Part shown: piece after piece, positions 24,889-33,891 of the stretch
How the letters are laid out: each line of letters opens with the position of its first letter
Position numbering within the stretch: position 1 is the stretch's first letter
Assembly (NCBI RefSeq): GCF_000218625.1
Contig: NC_015672.1
Span: forward strand, 2,393,451 to 2,457,450
Length of the DNA: 64,000 nt
Direction of reading: 5' to 3'
Source of the DNA: Flexistipes sinusarabici DSM 4947
GTDB taxonomy: Bacteria > Chrysiogenota > Deferribacteres > Deferribacterales > Flexistipitaceae
Program-made: the position numbers and the translations under genes
The notes under the pieces: model-generated
Seen by the model: only the letters and a program-made list of their open reading frames with translations
The model's database searches: none
What the model was told of the DNA's origin: nothing

Positions 24889-26073
24889 ATGTTCAAGTAT
24901 TTTATCGGTGTTGATGTTTCAAAAGATAAGTTCAATTTTGCAGTTATCAATGGTGATCTTGAGAACATTGACAATGGCTGTATTGAGATGAACAGGGCCG
25001 GATTCGAGGAGTTTAAATCCAAGCTAGATTTTTACCAGGATATCATAATTGCCATGGAATCCACCGGCAGTTATCACATAAACCTGTTGTCTTTTTTAGG
25101 TGCAAACAATTTCAAAACAGCTCTTGTTAATCCCGCTTTGATAAAAAAATTTTCTGAGGGCTCAACCCTGAGAAAGACAAAAACGGATGAGCTTGATGCT
25201 GTTACAATTGGAAAGTTTATATTTAAAAATATCGAATATTTAGATCGCTTTGTTCCTTATTCGGTGGACGAGGTGACTGCATTGGCAAGGCTCAGGGAAA
25301 ATATAGTAAAAGAGATAGCCAAAACAAAAACCCAACTCAAACAGAATTTGAATTTGGTATTTCCTGAGATTGTCAAAGAATGCAACATTTTCAATGATAC
25401 AATTCTTAATATCCTTGAGGTATTCCCTACCCCTGAAAGTATAAGAAAGGCTCCGAAGTCTAAATTGAAAGGAGTGTTTAACAAAGCATCGAAGGGCAAG
25501 AAGGGCAGGAAACTTTCTTTGACTTATGATAGATTTAAAGAACTTGCCGTGGATTCTATAGGTATATCATCAGAAGGTTACGCAAAGATTGTGGAGCATA
25601 ACATAAAAAGTCTTAAATTTCTTCAGAGCCAGCTTGAGGAGATTTCAAATGATTTTATAGATAAGATAAACGATTCCAAAAAAGATGATATGGAAATACT
25701 AAGTTCTATCAAAGGCATAGGAAATACCACAGCTGCCCATTTTATCGCAGAAGTAAGGGATATCAACAGGTTTGAAAACAGGAACAAACTTTCTGCTTAT
25801 GCAGGCATAGATCCATCATTTAAGGAGTCTGGTACTAGCGTAAATATCAAAGGGAAAGTAACCAAAAAGGGGAACAAATCCCTTCGGAGAGCGTTGTATC
25901 TTATGGCCACTGGGGTTATGAAATTCAATGATTATTTCAGGGCATATTATTTGAAAAAGAAATCAGAGGGGATGTCACACCGGAAGGCTATGATCGCACT
26001 ATGCAATAAGCTACTGAGAACCATATTTGCTTTACTTACAAAAAGAGAATTTTTCGTAATTAAATATAGTTGA
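24889..26073 (+). CDS. IS110-family transposase
   Basis: 394-residue DEDD recombinase. RuvC-like N-terminal domain: GVDVSKDKF (Asp9), AMESTG (Glu57), KTDELDA (Asp100, Asp103). A coiled-coil-like middle leads to the C-terminal Tnp_20 domain with SSIKGIGNTTAAHFIAEV, SAYAGIDPSFKESG and KGNKSLRRALYLMATGV, which supplies the catalytic Ser. GAGGTGACAA precedes the ATG. It appears intact. With the non-coding end upstream, the element fits the IS110 group rather than IS1111. Confidence 0.92.
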   Translation: MFKYFIGVDVSKDKFNFAVINGDLENIDNGCIEMNRAGFEEFKSKLDFYQDIIIAMESTGSYHINLLSFLGANNFKTALVNPALIKKFSEGSTLRKTKTDELDAVTIGKFIFKNIEYLDRFVPYSVDEVTALARLRENIVKEIAKTKTQLKQNLNLVFPEIVKECNIFNDTILNILEVFPTPESIRKAPKSKLKGVFNKASKGKKGRKLSLTYDRFKELAVDSIGISSEGYAKIVEHNIKSLKFLQSQLEEISNDFIDKINDSKKDDMEILSSIKGIGNTTAAHFIAEVRDINRFENRNKLSAYAGIDPSFKESGTSVNIKGKVTKKGNKSLRRALYLMATGVMKFNDYFRAYYLKKKSEGMSHRKAMIALCNKLLRTIFALLTKREFFVIKYS

Positions 26074-26136
26074 CTCCCACTATTTCAGGGGAGATTAAGA
26101 GGGGTACATTCATTGTCAAATAAAGACCTTTGAATA

Positions 26137-26256
26137 ATTTGTTCTTCCATGTTTTAGGAAGTGGGACTTTAGTCCCGCAGGCCTGTGAATACTGAATTTC
26201 AAAAGAACGCTTGCCCGGCTAAAGCCGCGCTTCCTGAGTTATTCAAAGGTCTTAAA
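26137..26256. repeat. Intact palindromic repeat (MITE- or REP-like)
   Basis: About 120 bp with complementary outer arms AGACCTTTGAATAA and TTATTCAAAGGTCT and inner hairpins GGGACTTTAGTCCC and CCCGGCTAAAGCCG. Same family as 14606-14803 and as the intron-split copy at 22513/24538. Confidence 0.75.
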
Positions 26257-26400
26257 TAATAGTTTTCTGTCACCTCGACCGTAAAAATTGCCAAATCGAG
26301 CGAAGCCGGGAAATTTTTATCTATAATATTAACAATTTAAATCTGCTTGGGAGCAGTTGCAACAATTGACACAGCAATTTACAATAATTCGGTTTCATTT
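26257..26400. other. Spacer
   Basis: Contains CACCTCGACC...GAGCGAAGCC words typical of the genome's dispersed repeats. No gene seen. Confidence 0.4.
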
Positions 26401-26823
26401 TCAGCCAAACAGCGGCCAGCGGTGGTGAATATGGGAAAACTCTTCAGGTGAAGGGATTGTTACAACGTACACCACTTTTTCATTTTTTCCAGCGTCAAGC
26501 ATCAGACCCACCGGCAACTTACCCTGGGGCGGCTCAAACCAGTGTGATTTGCCGTCTTTATCTTTTTCCATATACTGATCAGCCAGAATATAGACTTTTT
26601 CGGGGTTGTATTTGTGCCATTTGCCTGCTTTGATAGCTTCCAGTCTCGACCATCCGGTGACAGGGATTTCTGATTCCGCGAATTCCTCTTTGTTTCGCCT
26701 GCCCCAGATACACTGAATCTGCTCATGTTGTTTTGTTATACATGGTACATAAGGATACGGCTGAGGATAAAACACTTTAATCAATTCTCTGTTTCCCCGA
26801 TGGAAAATCATTCCGCCGCACAT
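26401..26823 (-). CDS. Short SRAP/YedK-like protein
   Basis: 140 residues from ATG 26823 (AAGGTG ribosome binding site); an upstream in-frame start at 26904 gives a poor N-terminus. The protein begins Met-Cys-Gly-Gly, and after Met removal Cys2 would be N-terminal as in SRAP (HMCES/YedK) proteins that cross-link abasic DNA. Other similarities: VYILADQYMEK (Glu86, compare ADGFYEW) and SHIHHRWPL (His133, compare HDRMP). It is much shorter than YedK (about 220), and the usual NARAE segment is not clear. My call is a divergent SRAP-family protein; an unrelated small protein is the alternative. Confidence 0.5.
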   Translation of the reverse strand: MCGGMIFHRGNRELIKVFYPQPYPYVPCITKQHEQIQCIWGRRNKEEFAESEIPVTGWSRLEAIKAGKWHKYNPEKVYILADQYMEKDKDGKSHWFEPPQGKLPVGLMLDAGKNEKVVYVVTIPSPEEFSHIHHRWPLFG

Positions 26824-26949
26824 AATGCACCTTGTAAAATAATAGTTTCCGCTGATTCTTAAATAATTATTTAAAAATATATACCCTGTCTGCACAAAAT
26901 GCAAATTCGTTGAAAGAATGTTGGATTATTTCGGTAATATGAGACGAGT

Positions 26950-27333
26950 CTATTTGTTTTCTTTATCTTTTATATTTACAGTATAATTGATACTTTCAAT
27001 TTTCTTGGCTGAAGCGCCTGCACAGCTGCTCTTTGTGATGTGGTAAATATCAATGGTAATTTTATGTGTACCTGTTATTGAGAATTTTATTTCAATGCCG
27101 CTGTTTTTGGATCGATGCTTCACATCTTTTGTATCAAAGGAAGCCTTGAAACTATAAAAGTCACCACCGCCTTTTTTGCCTTCGGGCAGATTTACCGGGA
27201 TAAAAAACCATTTATTTTCATCTACCTGAAGCTCAGAAGCAAACACATTTGAGATAGCAAAAAATATCAAAAACAAAAGTATTTTTGCTAAAATGCTGCC
27301 CGGGCGGGAAACCCGGGCAAATTCATTATGCAT
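26950..27333 (-). CDS. Predicted secreted protein downstream of the molybdoenzyme operon
   Basis: 127 residues. Residues about 14-33 (ILAKILLFLIFFAISNVFAS) are a signal peptide. The mature part is mostly beta-rich (WFFIPVNLPEGKKGGGDFYSF, GIEIKFSITGTHKITIDIYH) with a single Cys. I do not recognise the family. The annotated ATG at 27333 lies before a GC-rich hairpin and overlaps the ferredoxin stop by 8 bases; no other ATG precedes the signal peptide, so a non-ATG start after the hairpin is possible. Confidence 0.55.
   Translation of the reverse strand: MHNEFARVSRPGSILAKILLFLIFFAISNVFASELQVDENKWFFIPVNLPEGKKGGGDFYSFKASFDTKDVKHRSKNSGIEIKFSITGTHKITIDIYHITKSSCAGASAKKIESINYTVNIKDKENK
27297..27318 (-). 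terminator. GC-rich hairpin at the end of the ferredoxin gene
   Basis: GCCCGGGTTTCCCGCCCGGGC, a 7-bp GC stem, 8 bases past the ferredoxin stop. No T-run follows immediately. It may stabilise the upstream mRNA or block read-through into the secreted-protein gene. Confidence 0.45.
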
Positions 27334-27898
27334 CTGTATCGGAAGTTACCAGTTTTGGAGTTTTTGCAAAAACAAACCGGGTGGACGGATTCAGTTTGGT
27401 GTGTTTTTCAAAGCCTTTAGGATACTGCTCAATATTACCGCTATCAGCTTTATCTAGGTCTATCATACTCAGTGCCTTTGTGGGACACCCCTGGACACAG
27501 GCGGGGAGCAACCCCTTGTCAATTCTTTCCACACAAAAGCTGCATTTTTCAGCCCTTTCCTGAACTTTATTGTCTTTAGACGCCCCATATGAGCAAGAGT
27601 TAATACAAGCTTTGCAGTATATGCATTTTTCAGCATCATGGACAACAATTCCGTCTGTTTCCCTTTTAGTATGAGCATTTACAGGGCAAACAGAAACACA
27701 TACCGGACTCGCACAATGATTGCACGATAGTGAATAAAAAGCTCTGTCTCTGTACGGATATATTTTTCCCGGCAGAGGATTCAGATCCCTCCATTTAACT
27801 CCCGGTTCCTGGTGATATTGATTTTTACATGCCATTGCGCATGAATAACATCCTATACATTTTTTTGAATCTACTAAAAAGGCTAATTGTTTACTCAT
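27326..27898 (-). CDS. Four-cluster ferredoxin subunit (DmsB/PhsB type)
   Basis: 190-residue electron-transfer subunit. Sixteen-cysteine pattern in four groups: CIGCYSCAMAC, CNHCASPVCVSVC, CIYCKACINSC, and CSFCVERIDKGLLPACVQGC, as in DmsB/NrfC/PhsB proteins holding four 4Fe-4S clusters. No signal peptide; it would be exported as a complex with the Tat-targeted catalytic subunit. It starts 9 bases after that gene ends. No membrane-anchor subunit follows. Confidence 0.92.
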   Translation of the reverse strand: MSKQLAFLVDSKKCIGCYSCAMACKNQYHQEPGVKWRDLNPLPGKIYPYRDRAFYSLSCNHCASPVCVSVCPVNAHTKRETDGIVVHDAEKCIYCKACINSCSYGASKDNKVQERAEKCSFCVERIDKGLLPACVQGCPTKALSMIDLDKADSGNIEQYPKGFEKHTKLNPSTRFVFAKTPKLVTSDTDA

Positions 27899-27907
27899 AA
27901 CTCCCCC

Positions 27908-30175
27908 TTATACTTTTACTATATCTGCAAATTGATCGTGAATGGCAACTCCAGGAGCGCCTGTTTTGAATGTGCCCATATCTGAAGATTCGTCATCCAC
28001 AACATTCTGAACATTGTATTTTAAATCTTTGTACCAGGCTTCATACATGAGTATGACATCTTCAGCTATGTTATTGGTTATCCTTGCCCTGACTTCCATA
28101 CTGCCGACTTTGTTCGTAATCTTTACAGTGTCACCGTCTTTGATATTTTTGCTTTTTGCGGCTTTCGGGTTAATATAAATAAAAGGCCCGTTGTTAAAGT
28201 CTTCCATATAGTCAAGATTTACAAACTGAGAGTGGAGCCCAAACTGTGTATGAGGTGTGAGCACTCTGAATTTATCATAAGCTTCTCTCCTGTTTTTATA
28301 TTCCGGAATTTTCGTATGTCCATAATCAGCAGCCAGGTCGGAGCTGAACTCGTACTTCCCTGACGGTGTACCGAATTTCATATCATACCAGGAAGCTGTT
28401 GACTTAAGTTTTGCTTTTTTGGGGCCATTTTTGAGGTCCTTCCATGATTTTATACCAAAAAGTTTATGGATACCGTCATTAAATTCCTTCTCCATCCATA
28501 TTTTTGTATCTGTAATCTGGGGGAAAGTGCATGAGCCTGGTTCCAGCTCGTTCATTTTTTTCGACAACATTGCACCAATCTGTAAGTCACTTTTCGCTTC
28601 ATACTGCTCAGGAATTGCTTTTTCATTAATGCTAAGCCAATAGTGCCAGTATGAAGCATTGACTGTATATTCTTCAAATAGAGTGGTGGAAGGCAGCACG
28701 ATGTCAGAGTTTTCAACAGTTTCGTTAAAAAACTGGTCAACAGTTACCACCATTTCAAGCTTATCAAATGCTTTCTTAAGTTTCGGTCTGTCAAAGTCTT
28801 GTGCAAAAGGGTTTTTGCAGGCAACCCATAACAGTCTGATGGGCGGGTTGTCAGTAGTTAATATTTTTTCCGCTATCTTATTGATGTTTATTGTTCTGTC
28901 TGAATAATCGGCTTTTCCGGACTCGTCATTAGCAAACTCGCTTTTTATCGTTTTCTCTCCGAGATAGCCTTTTGAGCCTTTCGGCTTTTTTTGTACCATG
29001 GCATTATAGTTAAATCCCCATGTCTGCAGATGTCCATAGCGGGCACCTCCCCCTTCTTTGCCAACATTTCCTGTCATAGCCACCAAGGAATCTATTGCCC
29101 TGACATTGACGCCACCGTTTGTATGTCTTTGCAGCCCATACCCTATCCAGATCGTTGAAGCGCCGGCAGAAGCAAATTCCCTGGCAGTATTTTTAATTAC
29201 GTCAACAGGTACCCCACTTTTTTCTGCCGCCCATTCTAAAGTGACATTGTTTTTCAAATATTTTTCATAGCTTTTAAAGCCTTTACTGTGTTTGCTTATG
29301 AAATCTTTATCATGCATATTGTTTTCAACAATATACTTTGCCATACCCAAAGCCAGTGCGCCGTCCTGCGCAGTTTTTATTCTGATAAAGATATCGGCTT
29401 TTGCAGCAGTCTGTGTAAATACCGGGTCGATGACAATCAACTTTGCACCTCTTTTTTGAGCCTCATAAATAAACTTCATTGTGTGCACAGAGTTCCAGGC
29501 GGGGTTACCTCCCCAGATTATGATATAGTCTGATTTCACTATATCTTCAGGATCGTTGCACCACATATTACCCATGTCAAAGTTTTGAGCATCGATGCCG
29601 GCCGGCCAGCATGGCGTTCCTACAAATCGTGTTGTATATCCCAGGGAACTCATCATGCCTTCCACACCATAGTGGGTTATTCCGAAGTTGCCTGAATATT
29701 TGTCCAGTGCCATCCCCAGAAGATTGTCGTCTTTTTCTTTGATCTCCAGAATTTTGCTGGAAATTTCCTCCAAAGCTTCATCCCATGTGATCCTTTTCCA
29801 GTTACCTGTACCCCTTCCAATCTGTTTCATTGGATACTTTATCCTGTCCGGACTGTAAACTCTTCTTGGGTAAGAAAAGCCTTTTACACATAAAGCCCCA
29901 TCGGTAAATGTAGATTCTGTTGCACCTTCCACAAACTCAAGAGAACCATTTTTTACATAGGATTTAATACTACAGGTGTCATAGCAGTTTCTTGGACAGG
30001 CATTCCTGTAAATTTTATAGTTTCCTTCAAAATTTGTTCTCTCCCATGCATGTACACTTTTGAATCCCAACGGTACCGAAGCAGCCACTCCGGCAGCCAA
30101 AGTACCTTTTAGAAAGCTCCTCCGGCTGGTAGCCCCTAAACTGCATTTTTCAGTCAAACTACTTTTCTTTTTCAT
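27908..30175 (-). CDS. Tat-exported molybdopterin oxidoreductase (DMSO reductase family)
   Basis: 755-residue catalytic subunit. N-terminal twin-arginine signal SRRSFLKGTLAAGVAASVPL (Arg18, Arg19). An N-terminal 4Fe-4S site is formed by Cys60, Cys64, Cys68 and Cys96. The bis-MGD domains follow: WDEALEEISSKI, YIIIWGGNPAWNSVHTMKF, KLIVIDPVFTQTAAKAD, and a C-terminal molydopterin-binding domain with LTPHTQFGLHSQ and INPKAAKSKNIKDGDTVKITNKVG. The metal-ligand residue is uncertain (region GTPCWPAGIDAQ). Its substrate (S-oxide, polysulfide, other) cannot be decided. The TorD-like chaperone and four-cluster ferredoxin flank it in one operon. Confidence 0.9.
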   Translation of the reverse strand: MKKKSSLTEKCSLGATSRRSFLKGTLAAGVAASVPLGFKSVHAWERTNFEGNYKIYRNACPRNCYDTCSIKSYVKNGSLEFVEGATESTFTDGALCVKGFSYPRRVYSPDRIKYPMKQIGRGTGNWKRITWDEALEEISSKILEIKEKDDNLLGMALDKYSGNFGITHYGVEGMMSSLGYTTRFVGTPCWPAGIDAQNFDMGNMWCNDPEDIVKSDYIIIWGGNPAWNSVHTMKFIYEAQKRGAKLIVIDPVFTQTAAKADIFIRIKTAQDGALALGMAKYIVENNMHDKDFISKHSKGFKSYEKYLKNNVTLEWAAEKSGVPVDVIKNTAREFASAGASTIWIGYGLQRHTNGGVNVRAIDSLVAMTGNVGKEGGGARYGHLQTWGFNYNAMVQKKPKGSKGYLGEKTIKSEFANDESGKADYSDRTININKIAEKILTTDNPPIRLLWVACKNPFAQDFDRPKLKKAFDKLEMVVTVDQFFNETVENSDIVLPSTTLFEEYTVNASYWHYWLSINEKAIPEQYEAKSDLQIGAMLSKKMNELEPGSCTFPQITDTKIWMEKEFNDGIHKLFGIKSWKDLKNGPKKAKLKSTASWYDMKFGTPSGKYEFSSDLAADYGHTKIPEYKNRREAYDKFRVLTPHTQFGLHSQFVNLDYMEDFNNGPFIYINPKAAKSKNIKDGDTVKITNKVGSMEVRARITNNIAEDVILMYEAWYKDLKYNVQNVVDDESSDMGTFKTGAPGVAIHDQFADIVKV

Positions 30176-30185
30176 AAATCCCCCT

Positions 30186-30719
30186 CTATGTTTTATTTAT
30201 TTCCCGGGTAAGCCAGTCTGAAAAAAGATCTAAAACTTTACTCACTGCTACTGATTCACCCGCATTATTCAAAGCTCTGCTAATAAATTCAGGAACCCAT
30301 AGAAAAAAATGAAACTTTAAAAACTTATTATAAATATCCCTACATTCAGGTTTGATTTTTGCAGTCTGACTTAGGTATGAACAAATACTTAGCTCATGGA
30401 GAAGACTGTCTTCCGGTTCATTTCCTTCATTTTCCAGTGTGAGCCCCAGCTCATAATAAAACGTTCTTACATCAGTTGTTGTTACTCCATGTATCCTGGC
30501 CTCCGGATCCAGGTATGCCGAAGCTACCATAGGAGCTAAGGGTGCAGCCGGGCCAACGAAGAGCCTGTTAAAAACAAACTCCTCTTCTTCCCAGTTTATT
30601 TCTTTTTCACAAGGTATTTTATAAAACTCACAAATATCATAATAGGACTGATCCAGATCTTCGGACGTTGTACTGCCAAAAAAATCCCTGAATTTTAATA
30701 TAATATCATTATTATCCAT
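30186..30719 (-). CDS. TorD/DmsD-family chaperone
   Basis: 177-residue all-helical cytoplasmic chaperone that would fold and proofread the molybdoenzyme before Tat export. Family features: EFVFNRLFVGPAAPLAPMVASAYLDPE near residues 40-65 and a later FHFFLWVPEFISRAL. ATG 30719 follows GTGGAGAAAACAA; the longer GTG start at 30734 contains that ribosome binding site and is unlikely. Located 10 bases upstream of the catalytic-subunit gene. Confidence 0.85.
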   Translation of the reverse strand: MDNNDIILKFRDFFGSTTSEDLDQSYYDICEFYKIPCEKEINWEEEEFVFNRLFVGPAAPLAPMVASAYLDPEARIHGVTTTDVRTFYYELGLTLENEGNEPEDSLLHELSICSYLSQTAKIKPECRDIYNKFLKFHFFLWVPEFISRALNNAGESVAVSKVLDLFSDWLTREINKT

Positions 30720-30831
30720 TTGTTTTCTCCACAATCAATTCTAAGCTTTTTAAAAAGATAGGGGTATTTGGATAGAAAAAGAAGGGTACGATGAGGGTAA
30801 TAAATGGGTATATTTATACCCATTTATATGT

Positions 30832-31746
30832 TTATTTGCTGTTTAGATAAGAGTAAAGACTTACACTGCTGCCGCTGAGACCTAACTTCTTTCTTATATT
30901 TTTTCTGTGGGTTTGAACTGTTTCCAAAAACAATCTCATAGCCTCAGATATATCTTTACTGCTGTAACCTGACTGAATCATCTGAGAAACCTGCACTTCT
31001 GATTTTGTGAGCTTTGCAATATCCCTGCTGCTTAATGAATCACCTGATTTTGTCAGATTTATCAGTTGATTTTTTAAAGTTTCAAGATATACATTTCTGA
31101 CATCTTTACTGTCTTCCATAGCAAGTTTCTGAAGGGACGGTATTATATTTGTTGTTATTTTTTGACTTATGGACAACTCAAGGTCATCCTTTTCTTTGTC
31201 AATTGATTTCAATACGTTTTTTAGTGTAACGTTCATTTCTTCCGCCTGTGCCTTTTCCTTTTTCAAATATTCTTCCATAGATTTTTGCTGTGAAATATCT
31301 TTAAAGATAATATGCAGGAAATCTTTATCATTTAATTTGAATTTATTGATAGTGACACTGGCCGGAAATATTTCGCCACTAAATGTTATGCAGTTCATTT
31401 CATTACTTATAATATCTCCTTCGCTCATAGCCGCAGAGACATAAAAATCATCTATGCTGCCGGGGTGAATAATACTAACACAACTAACATTGACAATATT
31501 TTCCACAGAAGTTTTGAATATTTCAGCAGCCTTAGGGTTAACCTGTAATATTTTATAATTTTTATCAGCCAGAACTATTCCTTCCCCTGCAGATACAAAA
31601 AGAGAGCGAAAAAGTTTTTCCGATTTCCTTAAAGCCTCTGTTCTCTCTTTTACAGTTTTTTCAAGCTGAATTCTCTGATCAACGATACAAGTAATATCAT
31701 TAAGAATAATGACATACCCGGCTGAAGCTAATGAAATCTTTTTTAA
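30832..31746 (-). pseudogene. PAS-LuxR transcriptional regulator, 5'-truncated
   Basis: The open frame runs from 31746 (IS junction) to 30832. It reads AGYVIILNDITCIVDQRIQLEKTVKER, then a complete PAS domain (SEKLFRSLFVSAGEGIVLADKNYKILQVNPKAAEIF... to DFLHIIFKDISQQKS), a coiled coil, and a C-terminal LuxR HTH (LTKSEVQVSQMIQSGYSSKDISEAMRLFLETVQTHRKNIRKKLGL). The N-terminal sensor region is missing because an IS21 element sits at about 31747. A GTG at 31506 could start a shorter protein lacking part of the PAS domain. It lies upstream of the molybdoenzyme operon in the same orientation and was probably its regulator. Confidence 0.8.
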
Positions 31747-31905
31747 CTATTTGTTGCATACTAAAAATGGACAAAGTTGCAAGAGGAATTCCCGAAAGTT
31801 GCAAACAGGAATTCCCGAAATTTGCAAGAAATAATTGCAGCAATTTTCACAACTGCTAAACCCTGTAAGTTGTTATAAAAAACTTACAGGAGGCAAAAAG
31901 AGAGG

Positions 31906-33429
31906 ATGTTAAGTATGTTACAAATTGAAGATATCAGAAATATGTACTTTAACAAAGGCAAGAATGTGTCGGAAATATGCAGAGAAACCGGCTTTGATCG
32001 CAAGACAGTAAACAAGTATCTTGAGAAAGAGAACTGGACAGAAGTAAAGCTGCCGTTACCGGAAGTCAGGGGATCGAAGCTTGATGCGTATAAGCCTGAG
32101 ATAGACAGATGGTTAGAAGATGACAGAAGAATAAGGCGCAAACAAAGGCATACAGCCAAAAGGGTATTTGACAGATTGAGGGAAAAATATCCTGATTTTG
32201 AGTGCAGCTACCGGACAGTAGCGAGTTATGTATCAGAGAAGAAGCAGGAGATTTACAACCCTAAGCAGTCGTACTTACCTTTAGAGCATAAAGCGGGTGA
32301 AGCCCAGATAGACTTCGGTAAGGCTGACTTTGTAGAAAAAGGTGTACCGTTTTTTGGCTCTTATCTGAGCGTATCATTCCCCAACAGCAATGGCGGTTAT
32401 CTGCAGCTTTTTAAGGGGGAGAACTTTGAATGCCTTGCCCAGGGATTGAGAAATATTTTTGAACATATGGGCGGTGTCCCCCATAGGCATTGGTATGACA
32501 ATTTATCCCCTGTAGTTAAAGATATCTTAAAAGGCAAAGACCGTAATTTGACAGAATCATTTATAAGATTCAGGGAACATTACGGATTCGAGTCAGCATT
32601 CTGCAATCCGGCTTCCGGTCATGAGAAGGGAAATGTAGAGAATAAAGTTGGTTATTTAAGGCGTAATCTTCTTGTTCCCGTTCCGGAGTTTTCAGATTTG
32701 GAAGAGTACAACCGTGAGCTGCTGGTAAGGTGTGACAAAGATATGAAGCGTGAGCATTACCGTAAAGGGGAATTTATCTCCAGTCTTTTTGAAGAGGATT
32801 TGAAAGCACTCAATCCGCTGCCTACCAGAGTTTTTGAGGCGGAGAGTTATGAGCATGTAAGAGTTGATGCTTACGGCAAATTTACATTGAATGACGGTAA
32901 ACACACCTATTCAGCCTCTCCACGCCTTGCAGGTGGTAGAGCTGTAGTAGTAAAGAGCCATAACAATATCAAAGTGCTTGATAAAAATATGAAGGAGGTG
33001 GTTGTTCACAATAGGCTTTATGGAGAAGAGAGACAGGAATCTATGGATTGGTTACCATATCTCAGTCAGCTCTCAAAGAAGCCTGGTGCCCTGAAATATA
33101 CGGGTATTTATAAAATGCTCCCCTGTTCTATCAGGAGTTGGCTTGATAAAGTATCACCGGGGGAAAAATCTTCAGCACTAAAAATGCTTGCAAGTATGAC
33201 TAAGGAGTCGGGGTTTGATGTGGCAGTAAAATCCCTGGAAAATGCATTGTCATGCAATGCCAGTGATTTTGAGAGTATATCCTCTGTTTACAGGAGTATA
33301 ATCAGCAGGATGCCTGAGCTTAAGCCGGTAAGTCTGTCACCTGATGTTCCTGAATTGAGAAAGGTTGATTCTGATTTCAGTAAATATGACCGATTATTTA
33401 ATAGCGAGGTTGGTCATGTCAGTAATTGA
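31906..33429 (+). CDS. istA: IS21 transposase IstA
   Basis: 507-residue transposase. N-terminal HTH (IRNMYFNKGKNVSEICRETGFDRKTVNKYLEKE), then the integrase core: Asp in AGEAQIDFGKADF, Asp in HRHWYDNLSPVV and Glu in GHEKGNVENKVGYLRRNLLVP. A C-terminal beta-barrel domain (YGKFTLNDGKHTYSASPRL) follows. AGGAGG lies 15 bases before the ATG. It overlaps the istB start, as in intact IS21 elements. Confidence 0.92.
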   Translation: MLSMLQIEDIRNMYFNKGKNVSEICRETGFDRKTVNKYLEKENWTEVKLPLPEVRGSKLDAYKPEIDRWLEDDRRIRRKQRHTAKRVFDRLREKYPDFECSYRTVASYVSEKKQEIYNPKQSYLPLEHKAGEAQIDFGKADFVEKGVPFFGSYLSVSFPNSNGGYLQLFKGENFECLAQGLRNIFEHMGGVPHRHWYDNLSPVVKDILKGKDRNLTESFIRFREHYGFESAFCNPASGHEKGNVENKVGYLRRNLLVPVPEFSDLEEYNRELLVRCDKDMKREHYRKGEFISSLFEEDLKALNPLPTRVFEAESYEHVRVDAYGKFTLNDGKHTYSASPRLAGGRAVVVKSHNNIKVLDKNMKEVVVHNRLYGEERQESMDWLPYLSQLSKKPGALKYTGIYKMLPCSIRSWLDKVSPGEKSSALKMLASMTKESGFDVAVKSLENALSCNASDFESISSVYRSIISRMPELKPVSLSPDVPELRKVDSDFSKYDRLFNSEVGHVSN

Positions 33430-33787
33430 GTCTGTGGCAGAAGCCTGCAAGGAGCTGAAGCTGAGCAGGAATATAGTGGATAATATGCAGAAGATACAGG
33501 AAGAAGACAGGTATAAGTTTTTACTGCAATTGTTCCAGCTGGAAATACAACATAGGGCTGATAACCGCAGGCAGAGGAATATAAAGAGTGCCGGTTTTTA
33601 CAACATGAAGAGTTTTTCTGATTATGTGTATAACGATTTAGAGCTTCCGTCCGGCTTAAGTATATCAGATATAGAATCTGCAGAATTTGTCAGGCGTAAG
33701 GAGAATCTAATTTTATACGGGAATTCCGGGACGGGCAAGTCCCACCTTGCCTTTAAGATTGCATTAGGAGTTGCAAGCCACCTTTAA
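33416..33787 (+). pseudogene. istB: IS21 helper ATPase IstB, 3'-truncated
   Basis: From ATG 33416 (123 residues; family about 250). It contains LSRNIVDNMQKIQEEDRYKFLLQLFQLEIQHR and the AAA+ Walker A ENLILYGNSGTGKSHLAF. The frame ends just after this, at ALGVASHL followed by a stop, where the next IS begins. Walker B and the rest are absent, so the product should be inactive. Confidence 0.85.
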
Positions 33788-33845
33788 GATGTTGTAGATT
33801 AAGGTTTTAAGAAAACAAAAACCACAACCAAAAAGGTGACTTACA

Positions 33846-33891
33846 ATGAGCAAACTAAACTACAAATTAGAAAGAAGCAATGATAAAATTA
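33846..33891 (+). pseudogene. IS1380 transposase, first 15 codons
   Basis: ATG 33846 (AAAGGTGACTTACA upstream) encodes MSKLNYKLERSNDKI. With 33892-35372 removed, the frame continues ...DKITPFGGISLLIPLLDKMG into the sequence at 35373. Confidence 0.75.

Larger units (their letters stand above)
31748..33787 (+). mobile_element. IS21-family element, right end missing
   Basis: The left end has two tandem ~22-bp repeats GTTGCAA...GGAATTCCCGAAA (31776-31797 and 31798-31820), typical multiple transposase-binding sites of IS21 ends, then istA and a truncated istB. No matching right end is found before the IS1634 copy at 36996. Confidence 0.8.

Noticed and set aside
31776-31820. GAATTCCCGAAA repeats as a CRISPR or iteron array
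   Set aside because: Only two copies directly at an IS21 left end, where repeated transposase sites are normal.
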